Counted from the first letter of the stretch, positions 52,553 to 62,432 are shown. The stretch: DNA of 64,000 nucleotides from Gemmatimonadaceae bacterium (GCA_035606695.1 DATNEW010000050.1:62001-126000), one strand, 5' to 3'. The notes: a model not told the origin generated them from the letters alone. Program-made: numbers and translations.

Positions 52553-54628
52553 ATGCCGAATCGACTCGCGAGCGAAACCAGCCCGTACCTCCTGCAGCAC
52601 GCGGACAATCCGGTGGACTGGCATCCGTGGGGCCCTGAGGCACTCGAGCGTGCGAAGCACGAAGACAAGCCGATCCTGCTGAGCATCGGCTACGCGGCGT
52701 GCCATTGGTGTCACGTGATGGCGCACGAGTCGTTCGAGGACGACGCGACGGCCGCGCTCATGAATGAGCGTTTCATCAACATCAAGGTCGACCGCGAAGA
52801 GCGGCCGGACATCGACGCCATCTACATGCAGGCCGTGCAGGCGATGACCGGCCACGGCGGCTGGCCGATGACCATGTTCCTCACGCCCGACGGCGTGCCG
52901 TTTTACAGCGGAACGTATTTCCCGACGGACGACCGGCACGGCATGCCGTCGTTCACGCGCATCCTGACGGCGGTGTCCGATGCGTATCGCGCCAAGCCGG
53001 GCGAAGTGCAGCGCACCGCGGCGGCCGTCCGCGAAATGTACGAGCAGACGTCTAGCCAAACGCGCAGCAGCGGCCCGCTCACGAGCGAGCTTCTCGACGC
53101 TGCTTATCGCGCGCTGAGTGGCCACTACGACGAACGGAACGGCGGCTTCTCCGACGCACCAAAATTTCCGCAGACAATGTCGCTCGATTTTCTGCTGCGG
53201 TACTGGGCACGACGTGGCGTGGAGAACGCGCTGGCGATGGTTTCCAACTCGTTTCTCAAGATGGCGCGCGGCGGCATCTACGATCAGATCGGCGGCGGTT
53301 TCGCGCGCTACTCGGTCGATGCGGTGTGGCTCGTGCCGCACTTCGAGAAGATGCTCTACGACAACGCGCTCCTCGTGCGACTTGGCAGCCACCTCTGGCA
53401 GGCGACACGCGACGACGAAGTTCGGCGCGTCACCGAGGAAACCATCGACTGGGCGATTCGCGAGATGCGTGCTCCGGACGGCGGCTTTTATTCCTCGTAC
53501 GATGCCGACAGCGAAGGGCACGAAGGAAGATTCTACATCTGGAGCGCCGCGGAGCTCGATGCCGCGCTCGGCGCCGATGCCCCGGTGCTGCGCGCATACT
53601 GGGGCGTTTCGGAAACTGGAAACTTTGAAGGCCGAAACATTCTGGCGGTTGAAAGCGACGCCAGGACCATCGCCGCGCGATTCAAGCTTTCGGAGCCCGA
53701 GCTTCGCGAGCTCGTCGAACGCGGGAAGCGACGGTTGTACGACGTTCGAAAGGCGCGTGTGTGGCCAGGCCGCGATGACAAGGTGCTCGCGTCGTGGAAC
53801 GGGCTGATGGTGTGCGGCATCGCCGAGGCGGCGCGTGCGTTCGATAGCGAGGACTATCGGCGCGTCGCCATCGAAAGCGCCGAGTTTCTGTTCGAGCGGC
53901 TCGTTGAAAACGGACGCGTGCTGCGTTCGTTCAAGGATGGGCGGGCGCGCATCACCGGATTTCTCGAGGATCACGCCGCGCTCGGTCTCGCGGCGATCGC
54001 GGTGTACGAGATCACCTTCGACAGCCGATGGTTGGAGCGCGCCCGCGAGCTGGCATCGAGCGTCGTGCGCTGGTTCTGGGACGATGAGGCCGGCGCATTT
54101 TACGACACGGCCTCCGATCACGAAGCGCTCATCACTCGGCCGCGCGAGATCACCGACAACGCGACGCCGTCGGGTACGTCGCTCGCCGTGGAACTGCTGC
54201 TGCGAATCGCGGAGCTGTTCGACGATGCGGATGCGCGCCGCCGCGCGACTCATGTGCTCGAGTCAATCGCGCCGGCGATCGCACGCTACCCCACCGCGTT
54301 CGGCCATATGCTCGGCTGCGCCGACATGGTGGTGAACGGTGCGGTGGAATTGGCGCTCGTCGGCGACCCGAGCTCGGACGATTTTCGCGCGATGATGCGC
54401 ACCGCCGGCGATGAATACGTCCCGGCGCTGGTCGTCGCGGGCGGGCGCCCCGGCACGAGCGATGTGGCACTTCTGCGAGACCGTCCTGCGCGCGATGGAG
54501 CTTCGACAGCGTACGTTTGCCAAAACTATGCGTGTGATGAACCGGCAACGTCGGCTGCGATGCTGCGCGAACAGTTGATCGCGATTCGAACAAACGCGAC
54601 AAGGCAACAGCGGGCGCGCGCGGACTAA
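52553..54628 (+). CDS. DUF255/YyaL-type thioredoxin-fold protein
   Basis: A 691-residue cytoplasmic protein. The N-terminal ~170 residues are the thioredoxin-like DUF255 domain with AACHWCHVM (CxxC) and [10 protein letters not shown]. The remainder is an alpha/alpha-toroid ([23 protein letters not shown]) like those of cellobiose epimerases and glucosaminidases. The family (SSP411/YyaL) is conserved from bacteria to human SPATA20, with unclear function. Start ATG 52553 matches the conserved [21 protein letters not shown] opening. Confidence 0.9.
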   Translation: MPNRLASETSPYLLQHADNPVDWHPWGPEALERAKHEDKPILLSIGYAACHWCHVMAHESFEDDATAALMNERFINIKVDREERPDIDAIYMQAVQAMTGHGGWPMTMFLTPDGVPFYSGTYFPTDDRHGMPSFTRILTAVSDAYRAKPGEVQRTAAAVREMYEQTSSQTRSSGPLTSELLDAAYRALSGHYDERNGGFSDAPKFPQTMSLDFLLRYWARRGVENALAMVSNSFLKMARGGIYDQIGGGFARYSVDAVWLVPHFEKMLYDNALLVRLGSHLWQATRDDEVRRVTEETIDWAIREMRAPDGGFYSSYDADSEGHEGRFYIWSAAELDAALGADAPVLRAYWGVSETGNFEGRNILAVESDARTIAARFKLSEPELRELVERGKRRLYDVRKARVWPGRDDKVLASWNGLMVCGIAEAARAFDSEDYRRVAIESAEFLFERLVENGRVLRSFKDGRARITGFLEDHAALGLAAIAVYEITFDSRWLERARELASSVVRWFWDDEAGAFYDTASDHEALITRPREITDNATPSGTSLAVELLLRIAELFDDADARRRATHVLESIAPAIARYPTAFGHMLGCADMVVNGAVELALVGDPSSDDFRAMMRTAGDEYVPALVVAGGRPGTSDVALLRDRPARDGASTAYVCQNYACDEPATSAAMLREQLIAIRTNATRQQRARAD

Positions 54629-54718
54629 CCCTGACACTTCGCGGGCTCACGCGAACGATCCCACAACCCCGCAAGACCGGGACGACAAGCGAAAAAAAGC
54701 AAATCAGGCCCGGGGTCA

Positions 54719-54733
54719 CCGATTCTGAATCGG
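54719..54733. promoter_or_regulatory. 15-bp perfect dyad upstream of the oxidoreductase gene
   Basis: CCGATTC-T-GAATCGG: 7-bp arms around one T, in the 228-bp gap before the FAD oxidoreductase gene, 123 bp from its start. A compact palindrome like this is a good candidate binding site for a dimeric repressor. The gap also has several GTCCGYG motifs and no other gene. Confidence 0.45.
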
Positions 54734-54856
54734 ATTGCGGATGTTGTGGTTTTCGTCCGCGGAAGTCCGTGCCGTGCCCGCGTTAGTCCGCGTGCGCCGT
54801 TGCTGTTGTTCTACGACCTTACGAAGTCGCCCCGGTTGCCGCACATTGCTCGCCGC

Positions 54857-56971
54857 ATGCCCTCCCGTCGTTCTCATCGACAACGAACACCACCCGAAGC
54901 CGATCGGCCGAGTCGAGTCGCGATCATCGGCGGCGGCTGTGCCGCGCTAACGACTGCCTTCGAGCTCACGCGTCCCGAGCTCGCCGGCCAGTTCGAGGTC
55001 ACGGTGTATCAGATGGGCTGGCGACTTGGCGGCAAAGGCGCGTCGGGGCGCGGCAAGCACGACCGCATCGAAGAGCACGGCCTCCATTTGTGGATGGGCT
55101 TCTACGAGAACGCATTCCGTTTGATGCGCGAGTGCTATGCCGAGCGGGCGGCGGACGGTGTCGAGCGTCGACTGAATGACTGGCGCGAGGCGTTCACACC
55201 CGCGCACGACGTCGCGGTCGTCGATCGCACGCGCGATGGCACCTGGGACGCGTGGCTCGCGCAATTTCCCTGCGGACGCGGTCTGCCCGGCGATCCGATC
55301 GAGAGCGGCAGCCCGTTCACGATCGCGAATTACTTGCGTCAATCGGCGTCGCTGCTCGCGGCGCTGCTTCGATCCGCACAGCCGAAAGGCACGACACCCT
55401 CGCTCTCGGGATTCGGCCAGCTCGCGGCACTCGGCGGCATCGTCGAGGCGGTGGAGACGCTGCTCGTGCTGCTGGATACCATGGCGCCCGAGCCGGTCTG
55501 CGCGGCGATCGACACGCAAACCCGGCTCATCGAATCGATCGCGGCCGTCGCGCGCCGGCAGCTCGAGGCGCTCGTCGATCGCGATCCGGCGCTGCTCCGC
55601 GTGTGGCAAGTCGCCGACATCATTCTGGCGATTCTGCGCGGCTCGACCGTGCATGGGCTGGCGTTCGATCCGCGCGGCTTCGATGCGTTGAATGACTACG
55701 ATTGGCGCGAGTGGCTGATGATGCACGGCGCCTCACAACGCTCGGTCGACTCCGGTTTCATGCGCGGCATCTACGATCTGGCTTTCGCCTTCGAGGACGG
55801 CGACGTCAATCGCCCGAGCCTGGCCGCCGGCGTCGCTCTCCGCGGCGCGATGCGCATGTTCTTCACCTACCGCGGCGCCCTCTTCTGGCGGATGAGCGCC
55901 GGCATGGGCGACGTCGTCTTTTCGCCGCTTTACGAAGTGCTCAAGCGCCGCGGCGTGCGATTCGAGTTCTTTCATCGCCTTCGAAATGTCTGTCTCTCGC
56001 CCACGAACGCACCCGGCCTCCCCTATGTGGACGCGCTCGAGCTCGACGTGCAGGCGAAAATCAAATCGGGCGGCGAGTATCAGCCGCTGGTCGACGTTCA
56101 CGGCGTGCCATCGTGGCCCGCCGAGCCGGATTACGCGCAGCTCGCGAATGGTGCGACGCTGCAGCGCGAGCGTCGAATGTTCGAGGCGCATTGGGACGAG
56201 CGGCGGGTCGGACGCAAGACACTTCGCGTCGGCACCGACTTCGACTTCGTCGTGCTTGGCGTGAGCATTGGTGCGATTCCGTACGTGGCGAGCGAGCTGC
56301 TGGCGCGCAGTCCGCGCTGGGCCGACATGGTGCGTCACGTGAAGTCAGTGCCGACGCAGGCACTCCAACTCTGGGTTCGCGCCGACGCGGCACAACTTGG
56401 CTGGCCGCATCCGCCGATCAACCTGTCGGGATTCGTCGAGCCGTTCGATACCTGGGCCGACATGTCCCATCTCATACCGGAAGAGAGCTTTTCCGAGGAT
56501 GTTGGTTCGGTCGCGTACTTCTGCAGTGTACTGCCGGACGCGATCCCACCGGACGGCGTCACGGAGGAGTTCGCGCGCGCGCAGCGCGCGAAGGTTCGAC
56601 AGAACGCAATCGATTTTCTTGATCGCGACGTCCGCGAGATCTGGCCGAATGCATGCAATGCAAACGGTGGATTCGATTGGTCGCTCCTTGCCGGTTCGAC
56701 TGCGCGGGGAAGCAAGGCGATCGACAGCCAATACTTCACTGCTAACGTAAATCCGAGCGACCGATACGTCCTTTCCCTGCCGGGGAGTTCGAGGTATCGT
56801 ATCTCCCCGCTCGACTTGACGTTCGACAATCTCACCATCGCCGGCGACTGGACCGCGTCCGGACTCGACTCGGGTTGCATCGAGTCGGCCGTGATGTCGG
56901 GGCGGCTGGCGGCACACGCACTCTCGCAGCATCCGCCGCTCGAGGAAATCGTCGGATACGATCATCCTTGA
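54857..56971 (+). CDS. FAD-dependent oxidoreductase, carotenoid-desaturase/hydroxysqualene-dehydroxylase-like
   Basis: About 704 residues from ATG 54857. After a basic lead comes a dinucleotide-binding fold (RVAIIGGGCAALTTAFELTR), the MGWRLGGKGASGRG loop and EEHGLHLWMGFYENAF, all typical of phytoene/zeta-carotene desaturase-like enzymes. The C-terminal FAD motif is NLTIAGDWTASGLDSGCIESAVMSG. Length exceeds the ~480-550 of most members because of a large helical insertion (residues ~140-270). It likely oxidises or isomerises a lipid or isoprenoid. It is followed by a polyprenyl synthase two genes downstream. An in-frame reading from 54746 covers the regulatory gap. Confidence 0.75.
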   Translation: MPSRRSHRQRTPPEADRPSRVAIIGGGCAALTTAFELTRPELAGQFEVTVYQMGWRLGGKGASGRGKHDRIEEHGLHLWMGFYENAFRLMRECYAERAADGVERRLNDWREAFTPAHDVAVVDRTRDGTWDAWLAQFPCGRGLPGDPIESGSPFTIANYLRQSASLLAALLRSAQPKGTTPSLSGFGQLAALGGIVEAVETLLVLLDTMAPEPVCAAIDTQTRLIESIAAVARRQLEALVDRDPALLRVWQVADIILAILRGSTVHGLAFDPRGFDALNDYDWREWLMMHGASQRSVDSGFMRGIYDLAFAFEDGDVNRPSLAAGVALRGAMRMFFTYRGALFWRMSAGMGDVVFSPLYEVLKRRGVRFEFFHRLRNVCLSPTNAPGLPYVDALELDVQAKIKSGGEYQPLVDVHGVPSWPAEPDYAQLANGATLQRERRMFEAHWDERRVGRKTLRVGTDFDFVVLGVSIGAIPYVASELLARSPRWADMVRHVKSVPTQALQLWVRADAAQLGWPHPPINLSGFVEPFDTWADMSHLIPEESFSEDVGSVAYFCSVLPDAIPPDGVTEEFARAQRAKVRQNAIDFLDRDVREIWPNACNANGGFDWSLLAGSTARGSKAIDSQYFTANVNPSDRYVLSLPGSSRYRISPLDLTFDNLTIAGDWTASGLDSGCIESAVMSGRLAAHALSQHPPLEEIVGYDHP

Positions 56972-57010
56972 GTCGTCATCATCTCCAACCGAGCTGCCCA
57001 CGAGGCGCAC

Positions 57011-57934
57011 GTGCCGTCCAAGCGAAGGAAGCGTACGCCGCCTGAACGCGGTGGTCCCAGGCGATCGAGCGCGCAGCCGGCGACGCCCGAAGAGAAGCGC
57101 AGCGGCAGAGAGACGAGCAACACCAGCGACACCGACAGCAAAAATGATTCGCGGCACGAGCGCGACTACAGCTATGGTCGCGCGGTCGATCGCGGACTCG
57201 AAGCCGCGCGGCGCGTCGTCGATGGAGTCGTCGGCGCGGTCGATGCAACGACGCGCGGTGCAGTCGAGCGCGGGGTGGAAACCGCATACGCGGTGGTCGA
57301 TGAGTACATGCGCCGCGGCCGAACGGCCGCGAGCCAGCGACGCAACGGAAATTCCGGGAATTCCGGGAACCCCGTGAATTACGGGAACTTTGGGGGAGGC
57401 AGCGTGGGACACCAACACGGCGGGTATTCGACGGGCGGCGGCGGCGCGGGCAACGGCGGCGGTCCGTTCAACAGCGGCGGAGGACCATGGGGCGGGGGCA
57501 ACATGTCGTCGAACCCGATGTTCGCGCCGTGGATCCAGATGATGCGCATGTGGACCGACAGCATGATGGCCTTCATGCCCACCGGCGCACCGAATCCGTT
57601 CGCGATGTGGACGGGCGCGGCCCAGCCTCGACCCGCGATCGCGGTGCGCACGGCATCGGTCAATCCCGCCGAGGTCACCGTGACTCTCGATGCGGGCGCG
57701 GAATGGCTGCTGCTGCGCGTCGACGCATTAGAGAATCCTGATGAGCCGGGCGCGTCATCCATTGCCGCGCCGACGATCACGTGCGAACCGGGCCGCGTCA
57801 GCGTGCACGTGAGCGTGCCGGCGTCGCAAACCGCCGGACACTACCACGGCACCATTCGCGACTCGGGCGGCGTGCGCCGCGGCGAGTTGTGCGTGGACGT
57901 CGAGGCGCCGCGGTCGGCCGGCGTGCCCGTTTAG
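57011..57934 (+). CDS. Gly-rich protein with helical amphipathic and beta-sandwich parts
   Basis: A 307-residue protein from GTG 57011. Order: basic disordered start (1-50), an amphipathic helical stretch (RAVDRGLEAARRVVDGVVGAV and on to ~100), a Gly/Asn-rich linker (105-160), a Trp/Met-rich helix (NPMFAPWIQMMRMWTDSMMAFM) and a C-terminal beta-sandwich (~205-300). The middle parts recall phasin-like granule-surface proteins, but no family is firmly recognised. It lies between the oxidoreductase and the polyprenyl synthase genes, so it may anchor or scaffold the pathway on a lipid or granule surface. Confidence 0.6.
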   Translation: MPSKRRKRTPPERGGPRRSSAQPATPEEKRSGRETSNTSDTDSKNDSRHERDYSYGRAVDRGLEAARRVVDGVVGAVDATTRGAVERGVETAYAVVDEYMRRGRTAASQRRNGNSGNSGNPVNYGNFGGGSVGHQHGGYSTGGGGAGNGGGPFNSGGGPWGGGNMSSNPMFAPWIQMMRMWTDSMMAFMPTGAPNPFAMWTGAAQPRPAIAVRTASVNPAEVTVTLDAGAEWLLLRVDALENPDEPGASSIAAPTITCEPGRVSVHVSVPASQTAGHYHGTIRDSGGVRRGELCVDVEAPRSAGVPV

Positions 57935-57941
57935 AGCCCGA

Positions 57942-58985
57942 GTGGCCACCGCGTCGGCTCCGATACGCGATCTCGTTCCGTCGCTGCTTCGCGAGTACGG
58001 CGAAGCGACGCGGTCCATTCTCTTTACGTATCTGCCTCGCAGCGAGCCCCGGCGCTACCTGTACGATCTCGCCGCCGACTATCCGCTGCGCGGCGGCCGA
58101 GCGTTTCGTCCGACACTGTGCATCGCGACCGCGCGCGCGTTCGGCGCGCCGATCGACGCCGCGGTCCGCACCGCCGCGTCGATCGAGATGATGCACAACG
58201 CCATGCTCATCCACGACGACATCGAGGACGAGAGCGAGGAGCGTCGCGGCCGCCCGACGATGCACCGCAACGAAGGCGTACCGCTCGCGATCAACGTCGG
58301 CGATATGCTCTCGCTGTTGGCGCTCCGTCCGCTGATCGACAATCGCGCGCTTCTCGGACCGCAGCTCGCGTTTCGCATTCTCGAAGAGACCGAGCGCATG
58401 GCGCGCGAGTCTGCCGAAGGGCAGGCGTTGGAGCTGGGCTGGCGTCGCGACAACGTCACTGACGTCGCCGAAGCGGACTATCTCGCGATGGTGCTCAAGA
58501 AGACCTGCTGGCTCGGCATGATTCACCCGAGCCGCGTCGGCGCGCTGATCGGATCGCACGGCGACCTCGACGCCGACGCCTGCATTCGCTTCGGCTTCTT
58601 CCTCGGCGCCGCGTTTCAGATCCAGGATGACCTGCTCAACCTCGTCGGCGACGCGACCGCATACGGCAAGGAACTGAGCGGCGACATCTGGGAAGGCAAG
58701 CGCACGCTCATGCTCATTCGCCTGTTGGCGCTGGCCGCCGACGACGAAGGCTCCCGCATTCGCCACGTGTTGTCGCTGCCGCGACCGGAGCGCTCGCTCG
58801 GCGACGTGCGATGGATTCGGTCGCGCATGGACTACTACGACTGCATCGACTACGCGCGGCAGGTGGCGCAGGGGCTCGCCGGCGCGGCGCATCACGAATT
58901 CTCGCTGCTGTACGATCACCTGCCGGACTCGCGCGACAAGCGGTTCATCGAAGCACTACCGACGTGGGTAATCGAGAGGAACTAA
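57942..58985 (+). CDS. trans-Polyprenyl diphosphate synthase family protein
   Basis: A 347-residue all-helical isoprenyl diphosphate synthase, GTG start 57942, 7 bp after the previous stop. First Asp-rich motif DDIED at residues 92-96. The second motif reads QDDLLN (residues 229-233), with Asn in place of the last Asp of DDxxD. It should join IPP to allylic diphosphates; residues before the first motif (NAMLIH) are compatible with a C15-C20 product, but this is weak. It is coupled to the ADC-like gene, which begins 3 bp after its stop. Confidence 0.9.
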   Translation: MATASAPIRDLVPSLLREYGEATRSILFTYLPRSEPRRYLYDLAADYPLRGGRAFRPTLCIATARAFGAPIDAAVRTAASIEMMHNAMLIHDDIEDESEERRGRPTMHRNEGVPLAINVGDMLSLLALRPLIDNRALLGPQLAFRILEETERMARESAEGQALELGWRRDNVTDVAEADYLAMVLKKTCWLGMIHPSRVGALIGSHGDLDADACIRFGFFLGAAFQIQDDLLNLVGDATAYGKELSGDIWEGKRTLMLIRLLALAADDEGSRIRHVLSLPRPERSLGDVRWIRSRMDYYDCIDYARQVAQGLAGAAHHEFSLLYDHLPDSRDKRFIEALPTWVIERN

Positions 58986-58988
58986 CGC

Positions 58989-61900
58989 ATGAAAGACGAT
59001 TCTTCGTTGCACCTGCCGCGCTTCAGCGTGCCGCAGGGAAGCGACTATTCCCTCTCGATCAAGCCGCCCTTGTCCTTTAGCGGCGTCACCAACCTCGTCT
59101 TTCCGCTGCGCGCCAGCCTCGATGCGTTGCAGCAATTCTGTAACAACTATCTGAACATCATTCCGCGCGAGCTCGGCTACTTTCGCGTTCCGATGCCGTA
59201 CGTCTATCTCATGCTGCTCGATTACGGGCGCATGGCGATCGACGTCGCAAACGTCGGGTGGCTCGCCCAGCGCGAAGTGTTCTTCTGCGTGCCGCTGGAG
59301 TGGTACCGCTACGTGAACGGCCGCTGGGTCTTTCACGACTGGGCGTCGATCTGCCCGTTCATCTACGTCGACGACGATCTGTCGATGGCCACCGGCCGCG
59401 CGGTGTACGGCTGGCCCAAGTCGCCGGCGAAGATGACGCCGACGGTGAGCGACTGGATGACAGATCCCACGTCGCCGATCACCGAAGCGTCGCTCAGCAC
59501 GCCGGTGTTCCCCGAGCTGTACGCGGGCGACAAACCGGAGCAGCGCGTCTTCCTGGAGATTCAGCGCCAACGCGCGCCGTCCATGCTGCGCATGCCGCCG
59601 ACCGGCGCCGGCCCGATGACGCCATGGCGCATGGCGACCAACGTGGCCGAAGCGATCGCGGGCTACGGGCGCGACGCCGTCGGGATGATGGCCGGCCTCG
59701 GCATCATGCCGATGCACCCGGGCTCCAGCGGCGACAATTACCTCGCCATGATGACGCGCATGATGCAGATGGGCTTTCCCATGCGCCCCAACATCGTCGC
59801 GAACACGCTCAACCTGAAGCAATTCAGGTTATCCGAAGATCCCAGCCGCTTCGCGTTTCAGGCACTGACGAACGGCCCCATGCACTACACGTCCTTCAAT
59901 CGCGCGGGCGCGCTCGGCGAAGAGCGAATTCTGCTCGGCGACTCGTCGGCGGGGTTTACGGTCAAGCTCTATCAATGGCCGTCGCTCCCGATCGTCGAGA
60001 CGCTCGGCCTCGCGGTCGATCGCAAGTGGCGCGGCGCCGGCGTGGACGTCGTCGAGATCAAGCCGGTGCTGCCGTTCTGGTACGACGTGAACATGACGTA
60101 CTTGCCGGGCTACAACATCGCCTGGCGGAGCCGCGACAGCGCGTGGCACGACGAGCACGACAAACCGGTCGCGCCGTCCACGTCGACCAAGATCGCCATG
60201 CCCGCGCTGTTCAACACCACGCTGGGCGCGGGGAACAAGGCGGTCGCCGGGCCGTTCCGATTCTCGAATACTACAATTAGAACACTCCCGCTGCTCGCCG
60301 ATCGCGAGACGCTGTCGCGGTTCATCGCCGAGTACCTGAACGCGCCGTTGGAGGAAGGCCGGGCGGCATACCGCTTCTCCCTCTGGGCCGGCGATGCGCC
60401 GAGCCGGTTCGCCTACGTGTACTTCACGGCGACGACATACGGCGACGTCACCTCGGGCACGGACAACATCGGCGATTGGGCGGACGCCGAAGTCGCGCTG
60501 CTCGTGCCCGTGCAGTGGGTCAAGGTCGACGGCGCCAAGGGCGAACAGTCGCTCGAGGGCGTCGGCCTCGTTCCGGTATTCACCTTTCTCGATACGGCCA
60601 CCGCGGCGAACGCGCGATCCGAAGTGCTCGGCATTCCGAGCACGATCGCAAAGTTCGCGCGGCAGCAGAGTGCGTGGCTGGGCGACAACTCGCCGCACGA
60701 AGGCGGACAGGAAACGCTCCTGCACGTCGGCACCGAGATTCTGCCCGCGGTCGGCGAAGGCCAGAAGGCCTCGCGGCGCGGGATTCTGGAGGTCATCGTC
60801 GGCGAAGCGGCGTCGGACTCGAATCCGGTCGAGTGGCGCGACGTCGCCGATCGCTGGGGCTCGATGCTCAAGCTCGAGCTGCTGCGCAAACGCGCCGCGG
60901 CGGGCAAAGACGCCGCGGGTCGGCCGGCGAATGAGGAGCGCCGAGCCACGTTCGACGCGGCCCGCGCGTTGTCGCTCGAGCTGCTCGGCAATCGCGTCCC
61001 CTTCTCGATCTACACGCTCAAACAATTCCGCGACATTCGAGACGCCGATCGCTCGTGCTATCAGTCGATCGTTCGAGTGCACCGTACACTCGATGAAATT
61101 CTCGACCTGCGCGAGATCGAAGCTCCGCTCCGCATTCGCATTCATGAATATCCGACCCAGCCGCTCGTCTCGCTGCTCGGACTCGTGGCGCGTCCGGTCG
61201 ACGGCAAGGGCGGCGTGACGTACATGGTGCAGCCGGTGCGGCCATTCTGGATGCGTGTATCGATGTCGGAAGCCTTAGGTGAGTTGATGCTGCATCGCGC
61301 GGCCGATGACCAGTGGCATTTGCCGAAGCGCGAGCCACAGGACCCCGATCAACCCGGCACGGCGATGCCGGCGAAGTCGTATTTCGACGGAACGTCTACG
61401 ACGCCCGGCGTGGGCGTCGGTGCAACATGGCTCCAGGATCACGCTGATCCACGCCGGCTCGCCGACGCGGCGATTCAATGGCGCACACACACGTACTCGG
61501 GCGCCGGCCAGAATCTCACCGTCGACGAAGCACGCGCCGCGGTGCGCGCGATCGATCCGCAAGCCGTGATCGAGTCGATTCTTTCGGGCGAGTGGGGAAA
61601 CTGGAACCGAAAAGCACGCTGGCTGCGCCGCCGCACCGAGCTTCGCCAAAAGCTCGAGCAGGATACGGTCGGCATGGAAGGCGTGTATCTCGCGCATCAG
61701 GAGCTCGCGGTCCTGCAGCAGATCGTCGACAACTCCAAGTCGGCGCCGGGCAAGGAGCCGGCGGACGATCGCTTGGCGTTGCTCAAAGCGCTCGAGCCGA
61801 TCGTCGATCTTCGCACGACGATCGAATCCGGTTGGGAGAACCTGTTTCGACTCGGCAAACAGATCGACAAGTTCCAGACGACGCACTCGCCGGACGATCA

Positions 61901-62432
61901 ACCGAAGATCGCGGAGGCGCACGACGCCGCGCGCAGCATGCTGGACGGTCTCGTCGCCATGGAAAACGACGCCGTCGGCGCCGCGGCGAAGCTGAAGGCG
62001 TTCGTTCGCCTGGAGTCCGTGCCGTCACAGCCGCGCCTGCACGAATTGAACGCGCACTTCGCTCCGCTGAGCGCGATGATCGACGCGGCGGGCGACGATC
62101 TCGCCAAGTGGTGGCAGATCGTGCTGCTGATGTGGAAGGAAGGCGATCTGCTGCGCGAAGCGATCGCTCTCGCGCGCGATCGGTATCTCTATTGGCGCAA
62201 CGTCGTGCTCGACGTGCTCAGTCGCGACGCGCAGAAGCCGGAGTTCGTCGTCACGCGCACCGCCGCGGGCACGGAAGCGGACCGCGTGTTTCCGCTACCG
62301 CAGTCGTGGGACGAAGATTGGTATGCGGGCGAGCCGGCAAATCAGTCGTGGGGACACGATCACGATTCAGACGCGGCAGGCGGGGCACCGCATCCCAACA
62401 CCGGCATTCCGCAACCGACTGACCAGGCGTAA
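58989..62432 (+). CDS. Giant protein with two tandem acetoacetate-decarboxylase-like domains
   Basis: A 1147-residue protein. Two related domains are visible. Landmarks in domain 1: FRVPMPYVYLMLLDYG, CVPLEWYRYV, AVYGWPKSPAKM with K144, and LYQWPSLPIVETLGL at 327. Domain 2 repeats them: APSRFAYVYFTATTYG, LVPVQWVKV, EVLGIPSTIAKF with S551, and HEYPTQPLVSLLGL at 719. The lysine that would form the Schiff base is present only in domain 1. Residues ~830-1120 are long helices. No signal or membrane segment. Possible role: decarboxylation of a beta-keto lipid or an aldol-type step in the same pathway as the adjacent polyprenyl synthase and oxidoreductase. Confidence 0.72.
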   Translation: MKDDSSLHLPRFSVPQGSDYSLSIKPPLSFSGVTNLVFPLRASLDALQQFCNNYLNIIPRELGYFRVPMPYVYLMLLDYGRMAIDVANVGWLAQREVFFCVPLEWYRYVNGRWVFHDWASICPFIYVDDDLSMATGRAVYGWPKSPAKMTPTVSDWMTDPTSPITEASLSTPVFPELYAGDKPEQRVFLEIQRQRAPSMLRMPPTGAGPMTPWRMATNVAEAIAGYGRDAVGMMAGLGIMPMHPGSSGDNYLAMMTRMMQMGFPMRPNIVANTLNLKQFRLSEDPSRFAFQALTNGPMHYTSFNRAGALGEERILLGDSSAGFTVKLYQWPSLPIVETLGLAVDRKWRGAGVDVVEIKPVLPFWYDVNMTYLPGYNIAWRSRDSAWHDEHDKPVAPSTSTKIAMPALFNTTLGAGNKAVAGPFRFSNTTIRTLPLLADRETLSRFIAEYLNAPLEEGRAAYRFSLWAGDAPSRFAYVYFTATTYGDVTSGTDNIGDWADAEVALLVPVQWVKVDGAKGEQSLEGVGLVPVFTFLDTATAANARSEVLGIPSTIAKFARQQSAWLGDNSPHEGGQETLLHVGTEILPAVGEGQKASRRGILEVIVGEAASDSNPVEWRDVADRWGSMLKLELLRKRAAAGKDAAGRPANEERRATFDAARALSLELLGNRVPFSIYTLKQFRDIRDADRSCYQSIVRVHRTLDEILDLREIEAPLRIRIHEYPTQPLVSLLGLVARPVDGKGGVTYMVQPVRPFWMRVSMSEALGELMLHRAADDQWHLPKREPQDPDQPGTAMPAKSYFDGTSTTPGVGVGATWLQDHADPRRLADAAIQWRTHTYSGAGQNLTVDEARAAVRAIDPQAVIESILSGEWGNWNRKARWLRRRTELRQKLEQDTVGMEGVYLAHQELAVLQQIVDNSKSAPGKEPADDRLALLKALEPIVDLRTTIESGWENLFRLGKQIDKFQTTHSPDDQPKIAEAHDAARSMLDGLVAMENDAVGAAAKLKAFVRLESVPSQPRLHELNAHFAPLSAMIDAAGDDLAKWWQIVLLMWKEGDLLREAIALARDRYLYWRNVVLDVLSRDAQKPEFVVTRTAAGTEADRVFPLPQSWDEDWYAGEPANQSWGHDHDSDAAGGAPHPNTGIPQPTDQA

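Noticed and set aside
54857-62432. An encapsulin-type cargo locus
   Set aside because: Polyprenyl synthases and low-complexity tails occur as encapsulin cargo, but no shell-protein gene is in the window.
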